DNA of 64,000 bases from Atriophallophorus winterbourni (GCA_013407085.1 JACCGJ010000310.1:52078-116077); one strand, 5' to 3'. Positions 11,400 to 21,809 are shown, counted from the stretch's first letter. Notes: generated from the sequence alone by a model not told the origin. A program made the numbers and translations.

Positions 11400-13565
11400 A
11401 TCGGAGAGTGGAAAATCCAACCAAGTTGAACGTACCGCTTAATTTAATGTTTATGCGGCACATCGATGGATTACATGGCTATGCACTGACTGCTTGAAGT
11501 CCGTAGAAACTTTGATTGAGGAGCGTAAGCGTCTTGATGATCGTAAGCGTGCTTCTCAACGTCCGTGTCCTAAGCCCAAAACGTTTGCTGAAGTAGCTAG
11601 GTCAGTGGTCTCGTCTACCTTCGGCCAGCATAACACTACATTGACACCACAGAAGGCAAAACCATCGCCATCCTTCTGTCCTTCAAAGGCTCACTGGAAC
11701 CACGTTAACGCTAATCGAGGTGTTCACACTAGACCTACAAAGTATGTTCGCGCACTTCTCGGGAAGTCCCCAATTTAAGAAAGGTGGTTGCTGAGCTGCA
11801 AGCCAAAAACCAAGGTAGCCAAACACGGTTTAAAAATGTCCTAATCTTGACGCAGTTTGAGCCTTTTATCCTAGAATCAAACGTTCGTAAGGAGGGGTGG
11901 CCCAATCGACGCATCTACCAGATCGCCGCGGCCAATTGTAGTCGAATTCACAAAGCAGTGCGATCGCGACTACTTCCTTTCAAAATCTGAGAACCATAAC
12001 CGCGTTGAGGGTAAATGCATCGTGCAAACTGACACCACGCCAAACGTGAAAACTTCATGCCCAATTTAAGCTAGAAAGTCGAAGTTAGGCGTTAATCGTA
12101 GCTCACCGTATTCACTTCCGGGGCGAATCTTAGTAAATGACAATAGTGTGACGATGACGCTAATACAGGAAAATTATACTCCAACATTGAAGTGCACCAC
12201 TGTCGTGCTTTAAAGGATGAATGGTGGTTGAGTTGTTGTGACACAGACCAAGAAGATGAAACTTTATGCCAGGAGATGATATCCGTTTCAAAAACGAATG
12301 CTCTATCTCTTGAAGAAATACAGCATTCAAAAAACGCGAAGCAGCCTCAGATATTACGCCCGAGAACAAAGAGCTCTTAGGTAGACCTAACACTGGGAGT
12401 CTGGCTCCATGTGATAGTGCTCTTCTGTTCTATACAAACGCTTGTAGCATTAGAAATAAATGAACTGAACTATTCTGTAGAGTTGAGGACACCCAGTACA
12501 AAATTGTGGGTGTCACGGAATCATGGTTGTCTCATAATGACCACATATCACCTTCAATAGCGGATAGGTTTAGCGCCGTAAGAAGCGATCGACCTCTAGG
12601 TAAGCTAGCAGGAGGGGCGTTGCTCCTTATTGATAACGCTAATCCTTTTAAGAAAAGTATTTATCTTTCTACGATAAACGTGCAGATAATATCTGCCTTG
12701 CTCATGCATGGATGCACGCATATAGTGTTAAGTTGCGTCTACCATAGTCCGAGCACGAGTTTGGAAGAAGTTGCTTTTTGCAAATCAAGCTTTAGTCTCT
12801 TTTAGCCGTAGCACAACGTGTTGTGAACTTCGGCGATTTTAATCAACCCGAAATAATCTGGGAGTACCAAACCTCGCATGCCCCAGGAAACGCGAACGAT
12901 TTTCTGGACTGGCTACACTCCCCTGCACTTTATCAACACGTAAACGAACCAACTAGATTCCGCGAGGGCCAGTATCCATCTACTTTTGACCTAGTTATTT
13001 CAACTGCTGAAAGCGGTATAGAAAGTTTTGTCTCCCTGCCACCACTATGAAAGAGCGACCATGTAGTGTTAGCCTGCGAGTTACTCTTGTCATTTGGTAT
13101 AACCCCGTTAAGGTGTATCGATTCTTCCATTGGATCGACCGTGCTGCCCTATTACAGGCAGCAGCCCTACTCCCATGGCAAAACATTGAACATGTGGATG
13201 GGATGTGGGGGCAGATCAAGAAAAACATCCTTCAACTTGAGGATCAATTCGCTCCTCTCGTACCCGTTCGCAAAAATGGTAAACCTCAATGGTGGTCAGC
13301 CTCAGTCTCCCGTAGCGTACGTCACTGCGACTCAAAATGGAGATGCTATTGCCCTTTTACAAGGCAATATTAAGGCCACATTTAGAATACTGTATACAGG
13401 CTCGGAAGCCGTATTACCAGAATGATATCGTGCAGATAGAAAAGGTAGAGAAGCTGGCCAATCGCTTTATCGAGGGTCAGTGTGAAAAAGGTTATGCTGA
13501 TCGCCTATGGGCTCTGGGTCCTTTCTCTCTTAAGCGTCGTCGTTTGAGAGGTGATTTGATTGAAA
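11400..13565 (+). mobile_element. Internally deleted CR1-like element, family C (copy A, 3'-truncated)
   Basis: ORF1 traces come first: 11494-11778 with a KTFAEVARSVV stretch, then 11784-11990 with FKNVLILTQFEPF, RRM-like. The endonuclease follows from about 12425 (FYTNACSIRNK, then VTESWLSHND at 12515, NFGDFNQPEIIW at 12825, FDLVIST at 12990 and KSDHVVLACE at 13050), with stops and frameshifts. At about 13340, directly after an endonuclease-RT linker (GKPQWW), the sequence jumps to the RT C-terminal region (FYKAILRPHLEYCIQA, then LKRRRLRGDLIE), so the RT catalytic core is missing. Copy A ends abruptly at 13565; copy B keeps the rest of the element. Confidence 0.75.
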
Positions 13566-13655
13566 ACTATTAAATAAAGCGGGGCAGTTTGAAACTCGGC
13601 AAGTTTCTTTGTTCTCTCTATCGCATATATTGATTCATACGTTCATTTGCTAAAT

Positions 13656-14867
13656 ATGGTGCTTTCTAAATACTTGAAAACATCTCGAAACACACAACGT
13701 GTCACTCCACGATCGAATAAATGTTCAGTCGTACTAGACTCTAATATGTCGACTCTACTCTCTAAATTACACAATTTGGAGACTAATTTTGAAACCATGG
13801 TTGATAAAGTGAACAGTATATCGCGCCTTTTCAAGGTACTAGAACCATTGGCAATTCTTCTTGACCCCAACTATAATCTTGACTATGATCTGCTTCAGCG
13901 CACGGGACGCTTCGTTGAATCTCTAACCTCGGAAATAGAGCAACGGAGAATCAGAGCTAAGAACATAATCCTTTTGAATATAGACGATAAATACCCGTTG
14001 GATGAACTCAAACGGTCAATCCTCTCTCATTACGGCCTTCCGGCTGACTCAGCGACACTCATTAGGCTTCGTAAATCGTCAATTGCTAGACGCACCCCAA
14101 TCCTTATCAAATTTGTTAACGAAGAATATGCTTCTCACATCCTAAAAAACAAGCATGTTCTAGCTTCACTTCCTCGATTCTCGAATGTGTTGCTTAAACG
14201 TGACAACACACCCCTACAACGTAAGTTCACCCGCAAAATTCCCAAGCCCGCGACGGAAAGCACCCAATCCCCATCTTGTAGCAACAAGACTTCTAACCTC
14301 ACTGACATAAGTGTCCTGACTGAAAATGTATCTATCAGCTTAGACGTCGGATCACCTGCTACACCCCAGGTAATCGTTGATCCACAAACTGTCCCTCGCC
14401 CAATTATTAAGGATAACAAAAAAGCTAAGCTTCCAACATTTAGAGCAATAGCTCCTCTCCTCAACCAAGCGCCAATTATTAGGCCTTATACGAATGGCTC
14501 TTTCAAAAAGAGTAATTCTAGTTATTCAAGAAAAAATTTTCACCAATTACCTATACACGCTCCCACCTTTAATTATTATGGTCCTTCACCTTACGGTCGT
14601 CTTAATTCTGCATCGTGGTCCTACCCTCACTCTACGCAGCATGGTGAAAATCCACAAAACCTTAGACTAAATAGGAACTTTAACTTTCCTTATATTTATT
14701 CCAACCCTCAAACTTTTAAGCCACCACAAACAAACGCCCATAGAATTTCCACTTGGCCACACCCTGCTCCACAAATATATCCATCATACGCTCCCACCCA
14801 GTTTTACCCAGACCATTTCCAACCTTCAAATTTTCCCCTTGTGTTTCCACCCATCTACACGATGTAG
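13656..14867 (+). CDS. Family E ORF1: RRM-like RNA-binding protein
   Basis: 403 residues from the ATG at 13656. The N-terminal third has a heptad-rich stretch (TLLSKLHNLETNFETMVDKV), probably a trimer- or dimer-forming coiled coil. The middle (about residues 90-190) fits an RRM-like fold: NIILLNID, then a helix DELKRSILSHYG, then PILIKFVNEEYASHIL. The C-terminal half is low in complexity and rich in Pro, Ser, Asn and Tyr. This order suits ORF1 proteins of CR1/Jockey elements, which coat element RNA. No Cys-His finger is seen, unlike family A. A related fragment lies antisense at 17603-17962. Uninterrupted reading frame. Confidence 0.75.
   Translation: MVLSKYLKTSRNTQRVTPRSNKCSVVLDSNMSTLLSKLHNLETNFETMVDKVNSISRLFKVLEPLAILLDPNYNLDYDLLQRTGRFVESLTSEIEQRRIRAKNIILLNIDDKYPLDELKRSILSHYGLPADSATLIRLRKSSIARRTPILIKFVNEEYASHILKNKHVLASLPRFSNVLLKRDNTPLQRKFTRKIPKPATESTQSPSCSNKTSNLTDISVLTENVSISLDVGSPATPQVIVDPQTVPRPIIKDNKKAKLPTFRAIAPLLNQAPIIRPYTNGSFKKSNSSYSRKNFHQLPIHAPTFNYYGPSPYGRLNSASWSYPHSTQHGENPQNLRLNRNFNFPYIYSNPQTFKPPQTNAHRISTWPHPAPQIYPSYAPTQFYPDHFQPSNFPLVFPPIYTM
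14828..14867 (+). promoter_or_regulatory. Candidate -1 frameshift heptamer, family E ORF1/ORF2 overlap
   Basis: In ORF1 codons (TCA AAT TTT) the heptamer A_AAT_TTT occupies 14828-14834, about 30 nt before the ORF1 stop at 14865-14867. The -1 frame is open here and continues as ORF2. The first ATG of ORF2 (14969) lies after the first endonuclease motif, so ORF2 needs a fusion or a non-AUG start. A weak stem (CTACA/TGTAG) lies about 20 nt downstream. The signal is weaker than in family A. Confidence 0.4.
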
Positions 14868-17597
14868 CGCAATCTAGTTTCAAATCTCCGGCCCCTATCA
14901 TTAATACCCCTCTTTCTACTTCCCCTATCCGCATCCTTCTATTTAACGCGAGATCCATTACTTCTAAAATGTCTGATCTTCAATTTTTCCTATCTACTAA
15001 CCCGACTGATGTAGTCTTAATCACTGAAACTTGGACGACTGATGAAGATGCAGACGCACTCCTTTTCCTCCCAAATTATAATATTTTTCGTAAAAATCGG
15101 TGCTCCACTCGTGGTGGTGGTTGCATCATATATATTACTAAGGATATCCCGGCCAAACTTTATTCTTCTTCTACACTGGATGATATTGGTGATTCGGTAT
15201 GGATCGATATACCTTCACTGGACGCCCTCTTCGGTTGTATTTACAACCCACCTCCTCCATCTTCACATAATCTTGATAAGATAAAAAATGCTTTTATTGA
15301 AGTTTCTCTGACCCCTCATAAAAATAAACTTATAGCTGGTGATTTTAACATGCCTTATACATGCTGGAATTCCCCCCATCTATCTAGAAAATTTTCCTCT
15401 TTTTCCGAAGCAATCAGCTTACTAGGTTACACTCAAGCAGTAGATAAACCTACAAGGCAATCAAGCCTTCTAGACCTTATTTTCACATTGGGTCCTAATC
15501 CTAGTAATGTGCAAGTCATACCGACCCTTCTTGGTTGTGATCATAAAATGGTTATGTGCCAACTTCATCTTCATGAAACTCGGACATCCATCAGCACAGA
15601 TAATGATTGTCTTTATATTGATCGGATAAAGTTTTCGACTCTAATCAGAAACTCTGATTGGACTGACTTCTTTATATCTCCAGATTTTAATCTTATCTCT
15701 TCCATATTTCATAAAAATCTCTCTAGATGTCTTGTAACTGCATCACTTCATCGAAAGACTAAACCTATTAAACTTGATAAAATAAAACTTCTTGAAAAAA
15801 AGATAGCCCGTCTTTCTGCTTTTGTCAACCACACACCAGACTTTTATTCATTTTTACGTCTCAAGGAACTTCTTAGCTCTTTTACAACAATCAAATTACA
15901 ATTCATCGAGAATCAAGAAAGAATGGCCCTGAACAGTGCTTCGAAGACCAAGTCTTTGAACAGTCTGACGAGATCTCGATATAATCTAAGTGAACATGAA
16001 ATTTCTACACTTGTGTTCAACGATGATGGTAGGGAATCATCAACATCAGACTCTTCAGCAATAAGTAAGCTTTTTCTGAACTATTTTAGTCAGTCATTTA
16101 ATACCAGCGTATACCCTGTACTCCCAAATCAAAATATTAATTCAATGTGTATGGATTCCATCTCCTTTAGTTTACAAGAAGTTAGCTCAATGTGTCGGCG
16201 AAGCAAAGCTTCTTACAAGCCTGATATTGTGGGCTTTGTTCCAGCAATCTTGCAACTAAATACGGATGATATACCATTAATTTTATTAAACCTGTTTAAT
16301 CTTTCTATTAAATCTGGTATTTTTCCTCTCGAATGGAAACATTCTGTCATTGTACCTCGGCTTAAAACAGGGAATTTGCACATCGTCACTAATTATCGCC
16401 CAATTAATCACACACCTTTTCTCTCTAGGCTATTCGAAAAGTTGATCAAGAACGCATTAATAGCTTACTTGGGCCCAAACGCTTTCTCTCCATTCCAACA
16501 TGGTTTTTTAAATCAAAAGTCCTGCATTACCTGTCAGCTGGAATATTTGGACCATATAACGGCCTCCATAGATCATGGATTAGCTGTACTGACAGTTTTC
16601 TTAGACATTACCAAAGCATTTGATAAGGTTCCTCATTCTCTTCTTCTTCGGAAATTATCATCACTTGGGATTTCCGGATCCCTATTTAATTGGTTCTGCT
16701 CATATCTTTTCTGATCGCACCTTCTCCGTTTCCGTTAATGGCATATCCTCTGAAACACAACCTATACCAAGTGGAGTCATTCAGGGTAGCGTACTAGGTC
16801 CCCTCCTTTTTCTTATATATATTAATGATGTGCAGGATTTCGTAAAAAACTCAAAGCTTTTTATCTTTGCGGATGATATTAAACTTGTTTTAGCTTTTCC
16901 AGCCATAGAGGTATCACAGGCTATAGACTCTCTCAACGACGATCTTTCAACCCTTTCAAGTTGGGGCTCACAATGGGGTTTAGAATTCTCAGCTCTGAAG
17001 ACGCAATTCATGGGTATACGCTGCTCAATACCCCCCGGTAGTATTATTCTCAACAATACACCACTCGCACCTTCTAACGAAATCAAAGACTTAGGATTTA
17101 GATATTCTTCATCTCTCAATTTCAACGAACAAGTAAGATTTCTCATAGCAAGAGCTATACAGAATTTTGGTTTGATAAATCAAAAATTCCTCCTTCGTGA
17201 AAGTAGACTAAGTCTATATAAAATGAAAGTATTACCACTTCTTGATTACTGTAATATAGCCTATTCTCACATCGCTAGGCGTGACTGTATTCTCTTAGAA
17301 AGCCTTCAACGTAGAATTAGCAAAATCATGTTAGGCTACTCTAATCCTTCACCTTATAAAGTAAGATGCAATCTACTAGACATTGACCCGCTATGGTTAC
17401 GCAGAATTCGCCTTAATCTTTTTCTTTTCTTCCGAATCATCACAGAGCACCAAGTTAAGCTTAGATCTACCATGCGCTTCCAAGATTGCAATCGTTCTGT
17501 ACGACGTAACCGAATGAGGCTATTACATATTCCCCTTACTCGCACTAAAGTTCGACGAAACTTCTTTTTAATTAGGTATGCGCATCTTTGGAATTAA
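14834..17597 (+). pseudogene. Family E ORF2: endonuclease-reverse transcriptase (one frameshift)
   Basis: Endonuclease: ILLFNARSITSK (14933), LITETWTTDED, RGGGCIIYI, GCIYNPPPPSS, IAGDFNMPYTCW and LLDLIFTLG, with the closing LGCDHKMVM near 15530. RT: KPDIVGFVPAIL, FPLEWKHSVIVPRLK, NYRPINHTPFLSRLFEKLI, PFQHGFLNQKSCITCQLEYL, VFLDITKAFDKVPHSLLL. After the break it continues with GVIQGSVLGPLLFLIYINDV and the catalytic FADDIKLV (about 16867). The C-terminus (LPLLDYCNIAYSH, ESLQRRISKIMLG) is of the CR1/Jockey kind. One extra T in a TTTT run near 16708 puts a stop right after FNWFCSYL. This may be a real mutation or a homopolymer error; otherwise the gene looks complete. Confidence 0.8.
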
Positions 17598-17602
17598 TTA
17601 AT

Positions 17603-17962
17603 AAAGTTCCGAGTATTTCTATTGTCAAAAGTTGAAGAATTCCTGAAAGGAGGTGGTGCAGGCAATAACGTACTAGTTTGTCGAAACTTTGGTAAGTTGG
17701 TTCTTTTCCTCAAGTGAGGGGATGTAATAATTTTAGTTGGAATTTTAGGTGAAATAATAGGTTGTGTTGAATTATTCACAGAAGAAGGTGAATTTGTAGG
17801 CACATTCAACTCTTGTGGCACCTCATCTAATTCCATCGTTTCTTTTCCATTGTTGGAAGATTCGGTAGAATATGGAGTAGTAAAGGTACGCTTATGGAAC
17901 CTAGTTCTCCGTTGCATTGGCGTTAGATCAGGTTTGAAAAATACATTTTTAAATTTTGAGCA
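17603..17962 (-). pseudogene. ORF1 fragment of an element related to family E
   Basis: On the minus strand the reading frame (FKNVFFKPDLTPMQRRTRF, then a Pro/Ser/Asn-rich tail ending RNTRNF) resembles the C-terminal part of family E ORF1 (FSNVLLKRDNTPLQRKF) at low identity. It is cut at its 5' side by the end of a family B tail (about 17962) and at its 3' side by the end of element E, with which it meets tail to ORF in opposite orientation. No start or finger region remains. Confidence 0.5.
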
Positions 17963-18672
17963 CCCGGCACTTCGATATCGAGTATACAGTTCGTAATTTT
18001 TACACGTTCTTGTTTTCGAATATCTGGAAAGAAAGGTAGGGTTTCTCTTCACCAGCACGGTGAGAGGTCAGCTATTCAGGAAACAATTCAATAATATGCG
18101 TGAACAATGTGTGGTATGTGAAATCACTTGCCTAGTTGAAGTAAAGTGAAACACAGTCATAGACTGCATGTGGACTAATTTACTGTCAGGTTGTCCAGGC
18201 CTAGACAGATATGACAAAAATGTAGAAATACGTTTTTGCGTTTTATTTAAAGTTTTTTATTAGACAATATGCGGAAAGATGATAGACCATTTAGCGTCTA
18301 ATTCCCTTTTAAAGCTCAACACATTTGGGAGGCTTACTATGCAATCTGGGAGCTTGTTCCAGAAGTTGACCACACGGTTGCTGAAAAAGTGCTCACGTGC
18401 CAGCAACCTGGGCCTACTCTTAAGAAGTTTCATGAAATTACACCTTGCAGCTGCTTTAGGTGCAAGTTTAAGGATTTCAGTAATATTATCACCCGTATGA
18501 ACCTTTAGAATCTTGAAGGCTTCTATTAGTTCACCTCGCAGCCGCCGTCTCTTTAGTGAGAACAAACCGAGGTCCTTGAGTCTAGCCTCATAGGTTTTAC
18601 CTGTCTGACCCTCAACCATCCTAGTCGCAAGGCACTGGACCCATTCGAGACATGCTATATCCTTTTTTAAGT
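17963..18672 (-). pseudogene. Family B CR1-like 3' fragment
   Basis: On the minus strand, 18619-18260 encodes the C-terminal RT region (MVEGQTGKTYEARLKDL, LFSLKRRRLRGELIEAFKIL, RVVNFWNKLPDC), nearly identical to 55303-55663. The following 3' UTR matches 55664-55950, including the CACC-GTGCT-GGTG hairpin (about 18035-18060). The last about 80 bases and the terminal repeat are missing. 5'-truncated at 18672 within the word that encodes LKKDIA in the longer copy. Confidence 0.75.
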
Positions 18673-18940
18673 TGGATTGGATTGAGAAGCAATCTTTATC
18701 GATGTGTCACTGTGGGGGAGATCTTCGTTTATCATAATTGCCACTCCCCCTCCCGTAGCACCAGTATCCATATCCTGACTATAGATGGCATACTTAGTAG
18801 TTCAGTAGCACAAACCGAGATGTGGATGAGTCGCCAATCCAGCGTCAAGTTTTTTTTCAGTGGTGTGCGAAAGATGTCCACTACTTCAAACAATATCTTT
18901 AAACGATTTCCGTCTGGTATCAGTGTCACCTGTATGTTGG
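18673..18940 (-). repeat. CR1-like 3' UTR relic resembling the family A tail
   Basis: The segment contains GAGTCGCCAATCCAGCGTC followed by a CCACTAC-type block, in the same order as the family A tail at 6940-7010 (GAGTCGCCAATCGAGCGTCC, then CCACCACTTCGAAC), and ends towards 18795 in an AGTTCAGTAG remnant of the ACTGA repeat. No coding part is left. Confidence 0.45.
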
Positions 18941-18944
18941 CCTC

Positions 18945-19278
18945 CGTCGGTCGATGTCGACCATGGATGTACATCACATCGCATGAATTTCATGTTTGGC
19001 AACTTTTTGAATGACTAAACAGTCCGATTCGGGAGGAACAATCTCTCCCGCAGCGCTTGCAACGATAGTCAGAACTCTGTTGTATTGCATCAGTTGCACG
19101 CCGGCGGCGTGATCTGCGCTCAGCAGCCAGGAGCTGTATTTGCTCCTCCCCGGCTTGCAGTCGACGCTTTACACAATGACTCCAAAGTGAGCGGTCAAGA
19201 GCAAGTTCTTCACAGCTTGCGGGGTCAATGTCAAGAGCTTTCATATCTCTTCTGCAAACATCTTTGTACCGCAAGTNN
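18945..19278 (-). pseudogene. RTE-like retrotransposon 3' end with terminal zinc finger (cut by gap)
   Basis: The minus-strand frame reads LRYKDVCRRDMKALDID, LWSHCVKRRLQAGEEQIQLL, an Arg-rich stretch, then YRCKRCGRDCSSRIGLFSHS and a closing KSC before TGA at 18990. This C-terminal block with a CxxC...HxxxC finger is characteristic of RTE-type reverse transcriptases annotated in many invertebrates. The 3' UTR to about 18945 matches that of the plus-strand relics at 21120 and 23880. Upstream coding sequence falls in the N gap. The coding part visible is intact. Confidence 0.7.
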
Positions 19279-20276
19279 NNNNNNNNNNNNNNNNNNNNNN
19301 NNNNNNNNNNNNNNNNNNNNNNNNNNNNNNNNNNNNNNNNNNNNNNNNNNNNNNNNNNNNNNNNNNNNNNNNNNNNNNNNNNNNNNNNNNNNNNNNNNNN
19401 NNNNNNNNNNNNNNNNNNNNNNNNNNNNNNNNNNNNNNNNNNNNNNNNNNNNNNNNNNNNNNNNNNNNNNNNNNNNNNNNNNNNNNNNNNNNNNNNNNNN
19501 NNNNNNNNNNNNNNNNNNNNNNNNNNNNNNNNNNNNNNNNNNNNNNNNNNNNNNNNNNNNNNNNNNNNNNNNNNNNNNNNNNNNNNNNNNNNNNNNNNNN
19601 NNNNNNNNNNNNNNNNNNNNNNNNNNNNNNNNNNNNNNNNNNNNNNNNNNNNNNNNNNNNNNNNNNNNNNNNNNNNNNNNNNNNNNNNNNNNNNNNNNNN
19701 NNNNNNNNNNNNNNNNNNNNNNNNNNNNNNNNNNNNNNNNNNNNNNNNNNNNNNNNNNNNNNNNNNNNNNNNNNNNNNNNNNNNNNNNNNNNNNNNNNNN
19801 NNNNNNNNNNNNNNNNNNNNNNNNNNNNNNNNNNNNNNNNNNNNNNNNNNNNNNNNNNNNNNNNNNNNNNNNNNNNNNNNNNNNNNNNNNNNNNNNNNNN
19901 NNNNNNNNNNNNNNNNNNNNNNNNNNNNNNNNNNNNNNNNNNNNNNNNNNNNNNNNNNNNNNNNNNNNNNNNNNNNNNNNNNNNNNNNNNNNNNNNNNNN
20001 NNNNNNNNNNNNNNNNNNNNNNNNNNNNNNNNNNNNNNNNNNNNNNNNNNNNNNNNNNNNNNNNNNNNNNNNNNNNNNNNNNNNNNNNNNNNNNNNNNNN
20101 NNNNNNNNNNNNNNNNNNNNNNNNNNNNNNNNNNNNNNNNNNNNNNNNNNNNNNNNNNNNNNNNNNNNNNNNNNNNNNNNNNNNNNNNNNNNNNNNNNNN
20201 NNNNNNNNNNNNNNNNNNNNNNNNNNNNNNNNNNNNNNNNNNNNNNNNNNNNNNNNNNNNNNNNNNNNNNNNNNNN
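19279..20276. other. Assembly gap (998 N)
   Basis: A run of N. It is flanked by RTE-like sequence on the left (minus) and by unassigned sequence with an RTE-like relic further right (plus), so collapsed or unresolvable repeats are a likely cause. Reading frames crossing it are meaningless. Confidence 0.99.
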
Positions 20277-20935
20277 CACGGTTCATCTGGTATATGTCAT
20301 GGTCGTATTAAAACCGATGGTTTATTCGTCGGTACGGTAGAAACGTTTGATAATGGCGTGATACTTCATCAGTACGACTATTGATTCTTGGCCACAGCAA
20401 CAACGTTCATCCCTACAACCCTTCGTGTGTATTAAGCATTTCATTCAGGCTTTGGCTGGTCTTATGACCGTGGGTACCGGGAGCTTGTGAGTATGCAGCC
20501 GTTGTAAAAGCTCAAACAAATTACGGTGAAATACATCCGTTTTCTTAAGCCGGTTAACCCCTAATAGCATGTGTTGAACCTGAGAATGTTTCTTGACGTT
20601 TTTGCACATGTTTCCGTAATCGACTTAGGTGAGCCATTAATTAACATGTTCACTATGGCTTCCGGCACATTTATTGTGTTTATGGTTAGTCTAGGGTGCT
20701 TAAGTGTTTTTTGAAGCTGGTCTACAGAGAATACCAATCCTACTAAGACAGTTCTGTGTAAGCTAGCTGGGCCATCTGTACAGAATGGATAATGGTAGTG
20801 TTTTGAGAGATCTAGTCATGTAGAGTTTGATTAAGGAACTCGACCTCTGTGGAAATACGTTTGCAAAAGAGTAATGGAAGCTGATGGCATTTACTCTATG
20901 AGTTTTAAAAGCTTGATCTTGACAACTCTTATTAG
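20277..20935. other. Unassigned sequence after the gap
   Basis: No convincing coding pattern. It leads into an RTE-like C-terminal relic, so it may be decayed RTE-type sequence. Confidence 0.35.
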
Positions 20936-21240
20936 AGGTACTATGTAAAGCGCCATCTCCAAGCTGGACAGCGCAAATTTTTTTATCGCCTGCTGAACGT
21001 TAATCATGCCGACAGCGTTTAAAGGCTGTCGATCTCCCAAGTGCTGCTTATCGCTGTGGGTGCTGCGGAAGAGATTCTAACTCCCGAATCGAACTGTTTA
21101 GTCATTTAAAGTGTTCCCGAGCATGAAATCATTACGAGCTTGTGGCGTACGTCCATGATCGTCAACGACCGAAAGCGGTCAACAACAACAAAATTATTGT
21201 ATTGTGGTGCTAGCATCCCCTGTATTACACACCGCAATTG
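20936..21240 (+). pseudogene. RTE-like 3' relic with zinc-finger remnant
   Basis: In one frame YVKRHLQAGQ recalls the HCVKRRLQAGEE segment of the RTE-like copy at 18945-19278. In another AYRCGCCGRDSNSRIELFSH keeps the CxxC...H finger. The downstream words (CGTACGTCCATGATCGTC, then GGTCAACAACAACAAAATT) match the other RTE-like 3' UTRs. Frameshifted and dead. Confidence 0.55.
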
Positions 21241-21321
21241 GTTTCTTGCTTATTGCCGTCATTTGGTAGAGATAGTAAGATCAGGCTTAGTGAGCCATAA
21301 AATTGTGATAAAGTTGTAAAT

Positions 21322-21351
21322 AAAGTTATACTAGTATACAAGTATAACTTT
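21322..21351. repeat. Perfect 11-bp inverted repeat (hairpin)
   Basis: AAAGTTATACT at 21322-21332 is the exact reverse complement of AGTATAACTTT at 21341-21351, with an 8-base loop. It lies about 100 bp after the RTE-like 3' relic. Function unknown; it could belong to the 3' UTR or be a small palindromic insertion. Confidence 0.6.
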
Positions 21352-21809
21352 GTTTCACAACAACAACAGCCTAAACGCCAGAGTTAGATATGGTTTTATG
21401 AAGAAATATGGCGCTTAAATAAAATAAATCAGCGTGATTCCCATTCAAACGCAAAATGTGTCTATGCACGACCTGCGCAGTGGGCACAGTTTGGTCATAC
21501 ACTTTTACGCGCGTGAGATATTCCGCCACTGACCTCGGCCGCATGCGTTCACCACAGAGTAACCGGTAAAGTGAGTCTACCGCCTGGCGTGGCGAATAGA
21601 CCATCTTGGCGTTACTACTGTTGATAATACTTACTACCTATAGTAAATTCGATGTCATTCAACCATTCCCTGGATTGATATTAATTAAAAAGCGCTCTAA
21701 CCGATTGCTCTCAAATCTGCAGTCAAAACTAGAGTTATACGTAATTCCTCGCCATCATCAAATTTTGAAGACAGTACCGAGAATCTTTAGAGCAATAACT
21801 GCCATAACG

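Larger units (their letters stand above)
1..13565. repeat. Segmental duplication, copy A (partner 40416-53813)
   Basis: Base 1 onward matches base 40416 onward collinearly. The offset drifts from 40415 to 40446 to 40248 through small indels. The match stops at 13565/53813, where copy A changes into the 5' end of another retroelement and copy B continues its family C element. Copy A may extend left of the window. Similarity is patchy: about 1900-5090 and 9200-13565 are almost identical to the partner, while 1-1900 and 5090-9200 show several differences per 100 bases plus deletions, for example about 190 bp present at 7010-7195 but missing near 47460. All content is retrotransposon-derived or unrecognised. 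Read directly from the sequence; whether it is a real duplication or two haplotypes placed in tandem by the assembly cannot be decided here. Confidence 0.93.
13566..17602 (+). mobile_element. Nearly intact CR1/Jockey-like non-LTR retrotransposon, family E
   Basis: A short 5' leader (13566-13655) is followed by ORF1 (13656-14867) and ORF2 (to 17597) in the -1 frame. Only one frame break is seen, in a T run at about 16706-16710. The stop codon at 17595-17597 is followed by only a few bases (TTAATAA) before antisense sequence of a related element, so the 3' UTR is either tiny (a TTAA-type tail) or lost. It is the best-preserved autonomous element in the window and forms the right border of duplication copy A. 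Confidence 0.8.

Noticed and set aside
14862..14867. ATGTAG at the end of ORF1 as a reinitiation signal for family E ORF2
   Set aside because: The ATG is in the ORF1 frame and is directly followed by the stop, so it cannot start ORF2.
18990..20340. Long open frames of 350-430 codons across 19.0-20.3 kb on both strands
   Set aside because: They cross the 998-N gap; only the 19005-19278 end on the minus strand shows real (RTE-like) protein sequence.
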